Shown one piece after another: positions 19,247-27,964 of a stretch of 64,000 nucleotides of DNA. The first letter of the stretch is position 1. Every line of letters starts with the position of its first letter. Source of the DNA: Magnetospirillum molischianum DSM 120 (GTDB taxonomy: Bacteria > Pseudomonadota > Alphaproteobacteria > Rhodospirillales > Magnetospirillaceae); NCBI RefSeq assembly GCF_000294655.1, contig NZ_CAHP01000016.1, forward strand, positions 1-64,000. The letters run 5' to 3'. The position numbers and the translations under genes were made by a program. The notes below the pieces were generated by a model. The model was not told the DNA's origin. It ran no database searches and worked only from the letters and a program-made list of their open reading frames with translations.

Positions 19247-21199
19247 ATGAAGACTCTTATGCGGTTGGGAACGGGATGGCGCGGCGGACTGCCGATTCTG
19301 GCGATGGTGCTGGTGGTGGTGCTGCTTGGCATCCTGCTGTGGCTTTTACAACGCAACGAGGTTGAAGATAGGTCTCAGTCTTTAATCCAGGACGTTCTTT
19401 GGGTTGAGCAGGACCTGCACTTCCACATCACCACCAATGCCGAATCCCTGACCCGGCTGGCCGACCGGCTGGGGCGAGAGGGGCTGAATTCCGATCTGTT
19501 CTATGCCGAAACCCGCACCCTGACCGCTTCCAGCCCCGATCTGCGCCGCATCGTTCTACGCGATAGCGGAGAAAAAGTGCTGCGAACCGCTCCGCCCGCC
19601 GATCCCCTGCCCGAGACCGAGATCGCGCCGGACTGGCACACCGGGTTCATCCTGGCGCGATCGCTGGGGCAACCGGTCTATGGAGCGCCCTTCTGGCTGG
19701 GCGGCGAATCCGGGATCGCCTTTGATGTTTACGTTCCAGTGTTCCGACAGGGACAATTCGTCGGCATGCTGGTCGCAACCGTCTCGCTTAACGAATTGTT
19801 ATCGCAGCAAGTCCCCTGGTGGTTTGCTCAAAAATACCGGCTGGAGATCGTCGATGGCGACGGCATGGTGCTGGCAACCAAATCGCAGGTCGAAGTGGCC
19901 GAACCAGGTCTGAGCCATCAGGTGCGATTCGAGCCGCCGGGGAAAGGGCTGTCAATTGTCGTCACCGCCTATCGGCGGGAAAACGATCTGGTCCGCAACC
20001 TCTTGTCGGCGGCAATCTTCGGGCTGGCACTGACCGCGATTCTCAGCCTGTGGGCGCTCCGCCGCCACATGCGCCGACGGCTGGAGGCCGAACAAGCGCT
20101 TCGGGCCGAGCATGCCTTCCGCAAGGCGATGGAGGAATCGCTGACCATCGGCATGCGGGCGCGCGATCTCGACGGGCGCGTCACCTATGTCAATTCCGCC
20201 TTCTGCCGGATGGTGGGATGGGAGGCGACAGACCTGATCGGCTCGGTGCCGCCGATGGTCTATTGGGCACCCGAGGAAGCCGAGAATTGCTACTCGATGT
20301 TTCGCGCGGTGCTGCGGGGCGACGCCCCTCCCGAAGGGTTCGAGTTGATCTTGTGCCGCAAATCCGGCGAGCGATTCAAGGCCCTGGTCTACGAGGCACC
20401 GCTGATCGACAGCGAAGGACAGCATTCGGGCTGGATGGCATCGATCCTTGACATCACCGAGCGCGAGCGGGCCGAGGATTTGTCCCGCCAGCAGCAGGAA
20501 AAGCTGCAACGCACCGCCCGTCTGATCACAATGGGCGAGATGGCCTCGACCCTGGCGCACGAGTTGAACCAGCCATTGTCGGCAATCGCCAGCTACGCAG
20601 CCGGCTGCCTCAATCGTTTGGATGCGGGCAATGTCCGCGCCGAAGAATTAGAGGCTCCGCTAACCAAGCTGGGAGCTCAGGCTCAACGCGCCGGTCAGAT
20701 CATCCGCCGCATCCACGATTTCGTCCGCAAAAGCAAACCATCGGTCGCGCCCTGTGCGATCAACCGGGTGATCGAGGGGGCCATCGGATTCGTCGAAGCC
20801 GACGCCCGCAAGCACGGTATTCGGATGACCGTCACCCCCGACCCAACCGAACCATGGACCGATGCCGACCATATCCTGATTGAACAGGTGGTGCTCAACC
20901 TTGCCCGCAATGCAATCGAGGCAATGTGCGCCACCCCCTGGTTTCACCGCGAAATCGATATCTCGATCCGAACCGCTGAAGGCCAGTCGGTGGTGCGTGT
21001 CGCCGACCGGGGCACCGGCATCACCCCAGAAATGGCCGATGGTCTGTTCACACCTTTTTTCTCGACCAAGGAGGAAGGAATGGGGATGGGGCTGAATATC
21101 TGCCGCTCGATCGTCGAATGGCATCGGGGCCGATTGTGGTATGAACCCAATCCCGGCGGGGGCAGCGTGTTCCTGTTCACCTTGCCGGCAAAGGAGTGA
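19247..21199 (+). CDS. Sensor histidine kinase, DctS/DctB-like with periplasmic sensor and PAS
   Basis: 650 residues: TM1 (about 12-36), a periplasmic double-PAS-like sensor with YGAPFWLGGESGIAFDVYVP, TM2 (about 245-268), a cytoplasmic PAS domain (AMEESLTIGMRARDLDGRVT), an H-box LAHELNQPLSAIASY and a HATPase with LNLARNAIEAM, DRGTGI and MGMGLNICRSIVEW. The order matches DctS-type C4-dicarboxylate kinases. ATG at 19247 sits right after GGAG; an ATG 12 nt later has better spacing. First gene of a four-gene run of two kinase/regulator pairs; it overlaps or abuts its regulator. Confidence 0.93.
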   Translation: MKTLMRLGTGWRGGLPILAMVLVVVLLGILLWLLQRNEVEDRSQSLIQDVLWVEQDLHFHITTNAESLTRLADRLGREGLNSDLFYAETRTLTASSPDLRRIVLRDSGEKVLRTAPPADPLPETEIAPDWHTGFILARSLGQPVYGAPFWLGGESGIAFDVYVPVFRQGQFVGMLVATVSLNELLSQQVPWWFAQKYRLEIVDGDGMVLATKSQVEVAEPGLSHQVRFEPPGKGLSIVVTAYRRENDLVRNLLSAAIFGLALTAILSLWALRRHMRRRLEAEQALRAEHAFRKAMEESLTIGMRARDLDGRVTYVNSAFCRMVGWEATDLIGSVPPMVYWAPEEAENCYSMFRAVLRGDAPPEGFELILCRKSGERFKALVYEAPLIDSEGQHSGWMASILDITERERAEDLSRQQQEKLQRTARLITMGEMASTLAHELNQPLSAIASYAAGCLNRLDAGNVRAEELEAPLTKLGAQAQRAGQIIRRIHDFVRKSKPSVAPCAINRVIEGAIGFVEADARKHGIRMTVTPDPTEPWTDADHILIEQVVLNLARNAIEAMCATPWFHREIDISIRTAEGQSVVRVADRGTGITPEMADGLFTPFFSTKEEGMGMGLNICRSIVEWHRGRLWYEPNPGGGSVFLFTLPAKE

Positions 21200-21207
21200 T
21201 AAGGACG

Positions 21208-21822
21208 ATGAGCGGTTCGGTTGTGTTCATCGTCGATGATGACGAGGCAATCCGCGATGCCTTGTCCTGGTTGTTTCAGTCCCGCGGCGTCGCGGTCGAG
21301 ACATTCGCCTCGGCCGAAGCTTTTCTGGCAATGTGGCATCCGGGCCGGTATGGCTGCGTTGTGCTCGATATCCGCATGGACGGAATGACCGGGATCGAGT
21401 TGTTCGACCGCCTGCGCGAGACAGGAACCGGGCTGCCGGTAATCTTCCTGACTGGCCATGGCGACGTGCCGATGGCCGTGGCGGCGGTCAAGAAGGGGGC
21501 CCGTGATTTCGTCGAGAAGCCGTTCAACGACAACGATCTGGTCGATCGCGTCATCGAGGCGCTGGACTGGGCCGATCAACAACGCGAGTCCGATGCCGCC
21601 GGAGCCTACCTCGCGGCCCGGCTCGACACCCTGACCCTGCGTGAACGCCAAGTGATGGAGCGGGTGCTGGCGGGCAAGCTGAACAAAGTGATCGCCGATG
21701 AATTGGGGATCACCATGCGGACCGTCGAAGTTCATCGCGCCCGGCTGTTCGAGAAAATGGGGGTCAAGACTGCTGTCGAATTGGCCCAGACCCTGGCCGC
21801 GCCGAAGCGTTCGCAACCATGA
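21208..21822 (+). CDS. FixJ-family response regulator, DctR-like
   Basis: 204 residues: a receiver domain (VFIVDDDEAIRDAL, phospho-acceptor Asp in CVVLDIRMDG, switch Thr in VIFLTGHGD, Lys in FVEKPF) and a LuxR-type HTH (TLTLRERQVMERVLAGKLNK, MRTVEVHRARLFEKM). It is the likely partner of the kinase just upstream. The ATG at 21208 was preferred; a GTG at 21196 overlapping the kinase stop is possible. The 4-nt overlap with the next kinase gene suggests co-translation. Confidence 0.93.
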   Translation: MSGSVVFIVDDDEAIRDALSWLFQSRGVAVETFASAEAFLAMWHPGRYGCVVLDIRMDGMTGIELFDRLRETGTGLPVIFLTGHGDVPMAVAAVKKGARDFVEKPFNDNDLVDRVIEALDWADQQRESDAAGAYLAARLDTLTLRERQVMERVLAGKLNKVIADELGITMRTVEVHRARLFEKMGVKTAVELAQTLAAPKRSQP

Positions 21823-23420
21823 CTTTTTTTCGCCAGCGGTGGCTGGCCATGGTCGGGTTGCTGCTTGGCTATATCGCTATTGAATGGATCGAGTACGGAC
21901 GGGAGCAATTATTGGCTGGGATTGAGCCGCTCGACCCCTCGGTCGGCTTGGCCTTCGCCGCATTACTGCTCGGTGGGCCGTCGTTCCTGCCGGTCGTCGT
22001 TATCGGCGAGATCGGCGCGGCGATGTTCCGCTCGGGCGGACAGATTCCGGCGATGACGGCGCTTCTCCCCGCATTATCGGTGGGATTTAGTTGGGGGATT
22101 GCCGCCCTGGTTCTGCGCCGCTTCGCCAACCTACGACTGGCCGGGCAGCACAATCTGGTTCTGCTGATCGTGGCGGCGGCGGCGGCTTCGCTGGGGACCG
22201 CTGCCGGAGACGCCGCCTCGTTCTGGTTGGCCCCCGAACAGCACGACGGGGCAGTCACCCAGGTGCTGACCCGCGCCTGGATCGGCGACATGATCGGGGC
22301 GATGGTGGTCACACCGCTGCTGTTGGTGATGCGTCCGCCGCTCCCGCTGCCGAGCCGGGCCGCCGCGATCGAGGCGACGATTCAGGGAGCGGTGGCGCTG
22401 ACAATGCTGTGGCTGCTGTTCACCCTGCCCGCCGCCGCCGAATGGCAATTGTACGATCTGCTGGTGCTGCCTTCGATCTGGGCGGCGGCACGGTTCGGCG
22501 TGCGCGGCGCGGTCGTGATCAATATCGTGCTTCAGATCGGGATGGTCGCAGCCTTTGTGATGGTGGTCAAAGATGCCGATGCCGTCACCGCGTATCAATT
22601 CCGTATGCTGATCCTGACATTATCGACTCTGTTCCTGGGGGTGGCGGTAACCGAGCGGCGCTCGGTCGAAGATACCTTACGGCGACGGCAGGACCAGCTT
22701 GATCGCTGCGCCCGATTGTCCATGGCGGGCGAAATGGCGGCAGCACTCGCGCACGAATTGAATCAACCGCTGTCGGCAGCGCTGACCTATTCGCGCACGG
22801 CACAGCGTCTGCTTGACTCCCCTGGCGGCGATCCGACCAAGCTACGAGCGGCGATGAATGGTGCCGCCACCCAGGCGGAGCGAGCCGGGATGATTATCCG
22901 TACTCTGCGAGAGTTCATCGGCCGGGGTGAACTGAACCGCCAACCGCAATCGCTGCCTACGCTGGTCAGAGATTCGCTGGCTTTGCTGGAACTGGATTAT
23001 CAGCGCGCGGGCATCAGGGTCGAGGCGGTGCTGGACCGAACCTTGCCGCCGGTGCTAGTCGATGCGGTCCAGGTCCAACAGGTGCTGCTCAACCTTTTGC
23101 GCAATGCAATCGAAGCGATGGAACCGTCTTCTGTTCCTCGCCGTCTGGTCACCGTTGTCGCCCGCCCGATCGATCCTGGAACCGTAACGGTCGAGGTCGC
23201 CGATAGCGGTCCCGGCCTGGATCAAGATCTGGTGGCACGATTGTTCCAGCCCTTTTCTACGACCAAGGCCGCTGGCATGGGCTTGGGGCTGGCGATCTGC
23301 CGTACTATCATCGAAGCTCACGGTGGCCGATTATGGCTGGCTGGCAACAGTCCGGGCGGCTGCTCATTCCGGTTCACCCTGCCGGTCGTGTCAGGGACAA
23401 AGACAGGAGGACAGGCATGA
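21819..23420 (+). CDS. Sensor histidine kinase with N-terminal MASE1-like membrane domain
   Basis: 533 residues. The first 290 form about eight TM helices with MASE1-type content (DPSVGLAFAALLLGG, TAAGDAASFWLA, AWIGDMIGAMVVTPLLL, YDLLVLPSIWAAARFGVRG). A short coiled-coil linker leads to the H-box LAHELNQPLSAALTY and a HATPase domain (LNLLRNAIEAM, DSGPGLDQDLV, GMGLGLAICRTII). The H-box is close to that of the kinase at 19247, suggesting duplication of the catalytic core with different sensors. It overlaps its upstream and downstream regulators by 4 nt each. Confidence 0.92.
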   Translation: MTFFRQRWLAMVGLLLGYIAIEWIEYGREQLLAGIEPLDPSVGLAFAALLLGGPSFLPVVVIGEIGAAMFRSGGQIPAMTALLPALSVGFSWGIAALVLRRFANLRLAGQHNLVLLIVAAAAASLGTAAGDAASFWLAPEQHDGAVTQVLTRAWIGDMIGAMVVTPLLLVMRPPLPLPSRAAAIEATIQGAVALTMLWLLFTLPAAAEWQLYDLLVLPSIWAAARFGVRGAVVINIVLQIGMVAAFVMVVKDADAVTAYQFRMLILTLSTLFLGVAVTERRSVEDTLRRRQDQLDRCARLSMAGEMAAALAHELNQPLSAALTYSRTAQRLLDSPGGDPTKLRAAMNGAATQAERAGMIIRTLREFIGRGELNRQPQSLPTLVRDSLALLELDYQRAGIRVEAVLDRTLPPVLVDAVQVQQVLLNLLRNAIEAMEPSSVPRRLVTVVARPIDPGTVTVEVADSGPGLDQDLVARLFQPFSTTKAAGMGLGLAICRTIIEAHGGRLWLAGNSPGGCSFRFTLPVVSGTKTGGQA

Positions 23421-24043
23421 CTCGACCGCTGGTTCATATTGTTGACGACGATCCGGCGGTGCGGGACTCGTTGTCGATGTTGCTGGAATCCGCCGATCTG
23501 ACTCCAGCGGCCTATCCCGATGCCGAGAGATTCCTGGCCGATGCTGCTCTGGACGCTCCCGGCTGTGTCATCGCCGATGTGCGGATGCCCGGAATGAGCG
23601 GACTCGACCTGCTGCGCCTGCTGAACCAGCGCCGTCTCGACCTGCCGCTGATCATCATCTCCGGGCACGCCGATGTCGCGATGGCGGTCGAGGCGCTGAA
23701 GGAAGGCGCCGCCGATTTCATCGAGAAGCCGTTCGACGACGAGACTTTCCTGCGCAGCACCCGCGAAGCGCTGGACCGAGGCGAACGCAGCTTTCGCCAG
23801 CGCTGCCGACGCGACGAGATCGAAACCCGTTTCCGGACCTTGACCCCGCGCGAGGGCGAGGTCATGGACCGGGTGGTGCGCGGAATGCCGAACAAGGCGG
23901 TCGCCGCAGATCTGACGATCAGCGTGCGCACCGTCGAGATTCACCGCGCCCGCGTGATGGAAAAGATGGACGCCGACAGCCTGTCGGCGTTGGTCAGAAT
24001 GGCCTTGGCGCTTGAGGTATCGCCCGAGGTTCAGCCTGACTGA
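23417..24043 (+). CDS. FixJ-family response regulator
   Basis: 208 residues with a receiver (VHIVDDDPAVRDSL, Asp in CVIADVRMPGMSGLD, LIIISGHADVAMAV, FIEKPFDD) and a LuxR HTH (TLTPREGEVMDRVVRGMPNK, VRTVEIHRARVMEKM). ATG at 23417 with AGGAGG 5-10 nt upstream and a 4-nt overlap with the MASE1-like kinase gene. It probably pairs with that kinase. Its 3' end overlaps the convergent SDR gene by 13 nt. Confidence 0.93.
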   Translation: MTRPLVHIVDDDPAVRDSLSMLLESADLTPAAYPDAERFLADAALDAPGCVIADVRMPGMSGLDLLRLLNQRRLDLPLIIISGHADVAMAVEALKEGAADFIEKPFDDETFLRSTREALDRGERSFRQRCRRDEIETRFRTLTPREGEVMDRVVRGMPNKAVAADLTISVRTVEIHRARVMEKMDADSLSALVRMALALEVSPEVQPD

Positions 24044-24897
24044 CTCGTACTCCGTTTCCCCCGCGCGATCGCCGCCAGCCCATCGCGATAGCTGGGATAG
24101 GCAAGCTCGACTCCAAGCTCCTCCCGCATACGGCGGTTCGACACCCGCTTATTGTCGGCATAGAACCCTAGCGCCATCGGCGACAGGCTCGCCCGCGCCT
24201 CGTCCCAACTGATCTCGGCTGGTGGTTCGACCCCTAACAAAGAGCAGGCGTGCAAGATCACGTCCTGGGGCGGAGCGGGATCGTCATCGCAGAGATTGTA
24301 GATCGTCCCTGGCGCAGGCCGGTCGAGCGAGGCCAGCACCGACCGGGCGATATCCTCGACATGGATACGACTGAACATCTGACCGGGCTTGTTGATGCGC
24401 CGCGCCGTACCGGACAACACCTGTTCGATTGCCGAACGCCCAGGCCCATAGATTCCGGCAAGACGGAACATATGAAGCGGCATGCCGCTTTCTTGCCAGG
24501 ATTGCTCGGCTTCCAATCGTCGGCGCGAGCGGTCCTGAGTCGGATCAGGCGGAGTGGTCTCGTCAACCCAGCCGCCGCCATGGTCACCGTACAGGCCGGT
24601 GGTCGAAAGATAGCCGACCCAGCGCGGTTGTCGCATCCGCAGAGCATGCCCCATTGTCGCGACGACCGGATCACCCTCGGCATCGGGAGGCACCGTGGAC
24701 AGGATCGCGGACACCCCGTCCAGAGCGCTGTCAGGCACGGGATGATCGCGGTCGAAGGCGAAGGTCTCAACTCCCGGCAGATCGTCAACCCGACCCGACC
24801 GGGTGGTTCCCGCGACGATCCATCCTCGATCCAGCAGCGCCCGAGCCACCGTTTTTCCAGAATAACCCAGGCCGAACACGAAAATTTTCTCGCCCAT
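24031..24897 (-). CDS. SDR-family NAD(P)-dependent epimerase/dehydratase-like protein (YeeZ type)
   Basis: 288 residues with a Rossmann dinucleotide motif FVFGLGYSGKTVARAL, STTGLYGDHGGGWVDE where the usual YxxxK is not evident, MFRLAGIYGPGRSAIEQ, and FSRIHVEDIARSV, typical of atypical SDRs of the YeeZ/WcaG kind. Substrate unknown. ATG at 24897 with GGGAGG 7 nt upstream. Divergent from the TPR protein gene (49 nt). Confidence 0.88.
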   Translation of the reverse strand: MGEKIFVFGLGYSGKTVARALLDRGWIVAGTTRSGRVDDLPGVETFAFDRDHPVPDSALDGVSAILSTVPPDAEGDPVVATMGHALRMRQPRWVGYLSTTGLYGDHGGGWVDETTPPDPTQDRSRRRLEAEQSWQESGMPLHMFRLAGIYGPGRSAIEQVLSGTARRINKPGQMFSRIHVEDIARSVLASLDRPAPGTIYNLCDDDPAPPQDVILHACSLLGVEPPAEISWDEARASLSPMALGFYADNKRVSNRRMREELGVELAYPSYRDGLAAIARGKRSTSQSG

Positions 24898-24946
24898 CCC
24901 ATGGCCTCCCTTGCATCGCGGACGCTTTTGACGACACTACCGTCTC

Positions 24947-25696
24947 ATGACCCGTCCCACCATCGCCCTTGTTCTGCCCCTGCTGTTGCTGCCGTGCGCG
25001 GCGCGGGCGGAAATCATCGAACCGCAGCGCGAGTACCGCGCCTGCCTGTCCCTCGCCCAGACCAAACCCGACGAAGGGTGGGAAGAAGCGATCGCCTGGC
25101 AATCGTTGGGGGGCGGTGAGCCTGCCCGCCATTGCGCCGCTCTGGCGCTGATCGGACAGGGAAAATACGAGGAAGGAGCCAAGCGGCTCGAAGCCCTGGC
25201 CCAGCAGAGCCGACGCGAGGCCGGACTGCGCGCCGAGATGCTGGCCCAGGCCGCGCAAGCATGGCAATTGGCGACCAAGCCAGAACGGGCGTTGGCCGAT
25301 CTCGACACCGCTCTGGGACTGGTGCCGGGCCAGCCGGACGTGCTGCTGGATAAGGCGGTTCTTCTCGCCGGTCAGGGCCACCACGCTGAAGTCACCGAAC
25401 TGCTGACTGGATTGTTGAAGGCTCAACCCAACCGGGTCGAGGCATTGACACTGCGGGCCAGCGCCCGCCGCCTGCTCGATCACACTGCCGAGGCGGGCAA
25501 GGATATCGCCCGCGCCCTCGAATTGGACCCGGATTATCCTGACGCCCTGCTGGAACGTGGCATGATCCGTCGAAGCAGCGGCGACGAGGCGGGAGCGCGG
25601 GCCGATTGGATGCGGGCGATCGAAATTGCCCCTGAAGGCCCTGCCGCCGATACCGCCCGTCGCAATATCGAATTGATGGACGTCAAGGTGAAATAA
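24947..25696 (+). CDS. Exported TPR-repeat protein
   Basis: 249 residues with a signal peptide (MTRPTIALVLPLLLLPCAARA) and then helical tetratricopeptide-like repeats; the clearest are ERALADLDTALGLVPGQPDV, about residues 155-185, and AGKDIARALELDPDYPDALL. Likely a periplasmic protein-interaction scaffold; partner unknown. No good Shine-Dalgarno sequence precedes the ATG. It is convergent with bolA 13 nt downstream. Confidence 0.85.
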   Translation: MTRPTIALVLPLLLLPCAARAEIIEPQREYRACLSLAQTKPDEGWEEAIAWQSLGGGEPARHCAALALIGQGKYEEGAKRLEALAQQSRREAGLRAEMLAQAAQAWQLATKPERALADLDTALGLVPGQPDVLLDKAVLLAGQGHHAEVTELLTGLLKAQPNRVEALTLRASARRLLDHTAEAGKDIARALELDPDYPDALLERGMIRRSSGDEAGARADWMRAIEIAPEGPAADTARRNIELMDVKVK

Positions 25697-25709
25697 AGCT
25701 GATGGCGGA

Positions 25710-25988
25710 TCAGGCCGCGCGATCTTCCTGCGGAGTTAGGGCGGTCAGGGCTAGGGCATGGACACCGCCGACGACCAGTTCCTCGGCAAGCACGGAATGA
25801 ACCATACGGTGGCGCTCGACCCGACTTTTACCGGTGAAGGCGTCGGAAACCACCACCAGGGCGAAATGAGTTTCTTTCCCGGCATGTGCCCCGTGACCAG
25901 CATGACGGGCGGATTCGTCCGTTACGTCAAGCCGAGACGGGGCAAAGCTCTGCTCAAGCTTTCGACGAAGAGTGGCGGCGATATGCAT
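25710..25988 (-). CDS. bolA: BolA family protein
   Basis: 92 residues from ATG 25988 (MHIAATLRRKLEQSF), with AAAGGA 8-9 nt upstream; an in-frame ATG at 26009 is less well placed. Contains the class II KH-like fold with ESARHAGHGAHAGKETHFAL and the invariant His of SRVERHRMVHSVLAEEL. BolA proteins work with monothiol glutaredoxins in iron-sulphur and iron handling or act as regulators. No glutaredoxin gene is adjacent. Confidence 0.93.
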   Translation of the reverse strand: MHIAATLRRKLEQSFAPSRLDVTDESARHAGHGAHAGKETHFALVVVSDAFTGKSRVERHRMVHSVLAEELVVGGVHALALTALTPQEDRAA

Positions 25989-26066
25989 CGCGGAATTCCT
26001 TTCTGCCATTGGACATTAAGAGACAGATGGGGCCATGGTGGAACAGAATCAACCCAAGCTGACGCC

Positions 26067-26081
26067 TCTCGTTAAACGAGA
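26067..26081. promoter_or_regulatory. 15-bp palindrome in the terC upstream region
   Basis: TCTCGTT-A-AACGAGA, a perfect dyad, lies about 150 nt before terC, just before an AT-rich stretch (26099-26130) that is unusual in this GC-rich sequence and likely holds the promoter. A second weak hairpin, CCCTC/GAGGG, follows at about 26137. The 242-nt gap has no other gene. Confidence 0.35.
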
Positions 26082-26230
26082 CGTTCACTGAACGGTAGCC
26101 ATTAATAATATTAAATATAAGTAAAACCCTCTATAGACGAGGGCTCATTGAAGAGCAAAATCCGTTCTGCTAGTGTACCGCTTCGCCCCTGCCCAACCGG
26201 CAGCCGCCGATACCAAGGATTCCATCTGTT

Positions 26231-27256
26231 ATGGCCCATTTCGGCTTTCCACTCGAAACGATTCTTATTTTCTTCTCTGTCATCTCCTTCTCGCTGTTCA
26301 TTGACCTGTTTGCTCATCGACGGATGAAGGAAATCTCGATCCTCGACGCCAGCCTGTGGTCGGGGTTCTGGATCAGTCTGGCGCTTGGCTTCTACGGCTA
26401 TCTGTGGGTCCGATTCGATAAGCAATGGGCCGACCTTTATCTTGCCGGCGTCGCTCTCGAAAAGTCGCTTTCGATCGACAATCTGATGGTTTTCATGGCC
26501 ATCTTCGCCTCGTTCGGAATCAAGGGAGCGCTTCAGCACCGCATTCTCTATTGGGGAATTGCCGGAGCCTTGCTGTTCCGCGCGATCTTTGTCGCCATCG
26601 GCACCGGGCTTTTCAGTCTTGCGCCTTGGGTCGGCTTCATTTTCGCGGCAATTGTGGCCTGGTCCGGGATCAAGATGCTCACGGCACGAGGCGAAACCAA
26701 GGAAATCGCTGATTATTCAGAGCATTGGTCGGTGAAGATGACCCAAAAGGTGATGCCAATTCTTCCCCGACTGCATGCCGAGCGGTTCTTCGTCACCCGC
26801 GCCATCGCCAACGATCTCGCCAAGGCGGACCCTTCGCTAAAGCTTGCGAAGAATGCAGGACTGTTCGCCACTCCAGCGCTTCTTTGTCTGGTCGCGATCG
26901 AGACGTCGGACGTGATGTTCGCGTTCGATTCCGTCCCCGCCGTCATCGCGGTTACTCAGGAACCGCTGTTGGTCTATGCGGCCATGATCTTCGCGGTTCT
27001 GGGCCTGCGTTCGCTTTATTTCATCCTCGCCGCTCTGACCCGATACCTCGTCCACCTGGAGAAAGCGGTGATCGCGCTGTTGTTCTTCATCGCGTTCAAA
27101 CTGACTTTGCAGGCGGGCCAGCACACCTTTGGCTGGGATTTCCTTCATATCGAGCCGAATGTCAGTCTGCTGATTGTCCTCGGGACATTGGGCGTCGGAA
27201 TTCTGGCATCACTGATCTGGCGGGGCACCGCCGAAGACGACAACTCCAACATGTGA
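26231..27256 (+). CDS. TerC/Alx family integral membrane protein
   Basis: 341 residues with about nine TM helices and the family motif VALEKSLSIDNLMVFMAIFA, the RILYWGIAGALLFR stretch and SDVMFAFDSVPAVIAVTQEP. The acidic residues inside the membrane (E-K-S-x-S-x-D-N; F-D-S-x-P) are family hallmarks. TerC/Alx proteins are linked to tellurite resistance, alkaline response and manganese export or metallation of exported enzymes. I could not recognise the Mn-sensing yybP-ykoY riboswitch that controls E. coli alx. Confidence 0.94.
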   Translation: MAHFGFPLETILIFFSVISFSLFIDLFAHRRMKEISILDASLWSGFWISLALGFYGYLWVRFDKQWADLYLAGVALEKSLSIDNLMVFMAIFASFGIKGALQHRILYWGIAGALLFRAIFVAIGTGLFSLAPWVGFIFAAIVAWSGIKMLTARGETKEIADYSEHWSVKMTQKVMPILPRLHAERFFVTRAIANDLAKADPSLKLAKNAGLFATPALLCLVAIETSDVMFAFDSVPAVIAVTQEPLLVYAAMIFAVLGLRSLYFILAALTRYLVHLEKAVIALLFFIAFKLTLQAGQHTFGWDFLHIEPNVSLLIVLGTLGVGILASLIWRGTAEDDNSNM

Positions 27257-27281
27257 GTGATGAGGACATCTTCCCCCTCAG

Positions 27282-27310
27282 CCGGGGCTGGGGCTATGAT
27301 CTGGCCCCGG
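27282..27310 (+). terminator. Hairpin after terC
   Basis: CCGGGGC and GCCCCGG form a perfect 7-bp stem with a 15-nt loop, 26 nt after the terC stop. There is no T tract, and the stem ends 20 nt before the next start, so it may also lower read-through or affect translation of the Panacea gene. Confidence 0.35.
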
Positions 27311-27329
27311 CACCGGAGTCTCCCTCAGA

Positions 27330-27896
27330 ATGACCATCGCGGTTAAATCCTGTCTCGACGTCGTATTCCGCCTGTCCGACATGGCGTTGAACGACCGTGA
27401 ATACATCCAACCGCAGAAGCTGCACCGGCTGCTCTATCTGGCTCAGGCTTATTACGGGGTCGCTTACGATGGCCGCAAGCTGATGCCTGCGACCTTCGTG
27501 ACGGATTCGTTCGGGCCGATCGAGCCGACGGTGTTTCACCTCTTCGCGTATGGCCGTCCACATATGATCGAGCCTTATCCGCTTTCGGATCAGGTGAAGC
27601 ATTTTCTCGACAGCATCTGGCGGCGTTTCGGGGTGTTGTCCGCAGACAAGTTGACCGCCAAAGTCGCCGAGCACCCTCCGGTGGCCATGGCGATGGCAAA
27701 GGGTCTCAACGTCGAAATCACCTTCGCTGAAATGATGACGTTCTACACCGCCGAAGCGGCGGCGCGAAAAGCCGGATCGCGCATCGACCCGCTGGAGCAA
27801 GTGGTGCGACCGCGCGTGATGCGCTCGCAATCTGGCAAGCCGGTTAGCGTTGTTTCGTGGAAACCTAAGACCGTTCCCACTCCGAAAAAGGATTAG
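27330..27896 (+). CDS. Panacea/SocA-like (DUF4065-type) domain protein
   Basis: 188 residues. The N-terminal half has the layout of the Panacea domain: YIQPQKLHRLLYLAQAYYG, then a strand-turn with SFGPIEPTVFHLFAYG, and a later TAKVAEHPP. The domain is known in antitoxins that neutralise many different toxins and in the proteolytic adaptor SocA. No small toxin-like gene is adjacent: terC is 73 nt upstream on the same strand and a convergent gene follows. I infer an orphan antitoxin-like or adaptor protein; the assignment rests on motif pattern only. Confidence 0.65.
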   Translation: MTIAVKSCLDVVFRLSDMALNDREYIQPQKLHRLLYLAQAYYGVAYDGRKLMPATFVTDSFGPIEPTVFHLFAYGRPHMIEPYPLSDQVKHFLDSIWRRFGVLSADKLTAKVAEHPPVAMAMAKGLNVEITFAEMMTFYTAEAAARKAGSRIDPLEQVVRPRVMRSQSGKPVSVVSWKPKTVPTPKKD

Positions 27897-27924
27897 AAGC
27901 AGCGCAGATCTGACTCTGCCAACC

Positions 27925-27954
27925 CGCCTCCCGTTCCTCACGGAAAGGGAGGCG
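27925..27954. terminator. Bidirectional hairpin between convergent genes
   Basis: CGCCTCCC-g-TTCC-tcac-GGAA-a-GGGAGGCG forms a 12-bp stem with one A/G bulge pair, centred in the 68-nt space between the Panacea gene and the convergent gene ending at 27965. Position and strength fit a shared terminator, although T tracts are short. Confidence 0.6.
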
Positions 27955-27964
27955 CGATTACAAG

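Noticed and set aside
26099-26230. A possible yybP-ykoY (Mn) riboswitch before terC
   Set aside because: I could not find the conserved GGGGAGUA-like core or matching stems; only a simple palindrome and hairpin are present.
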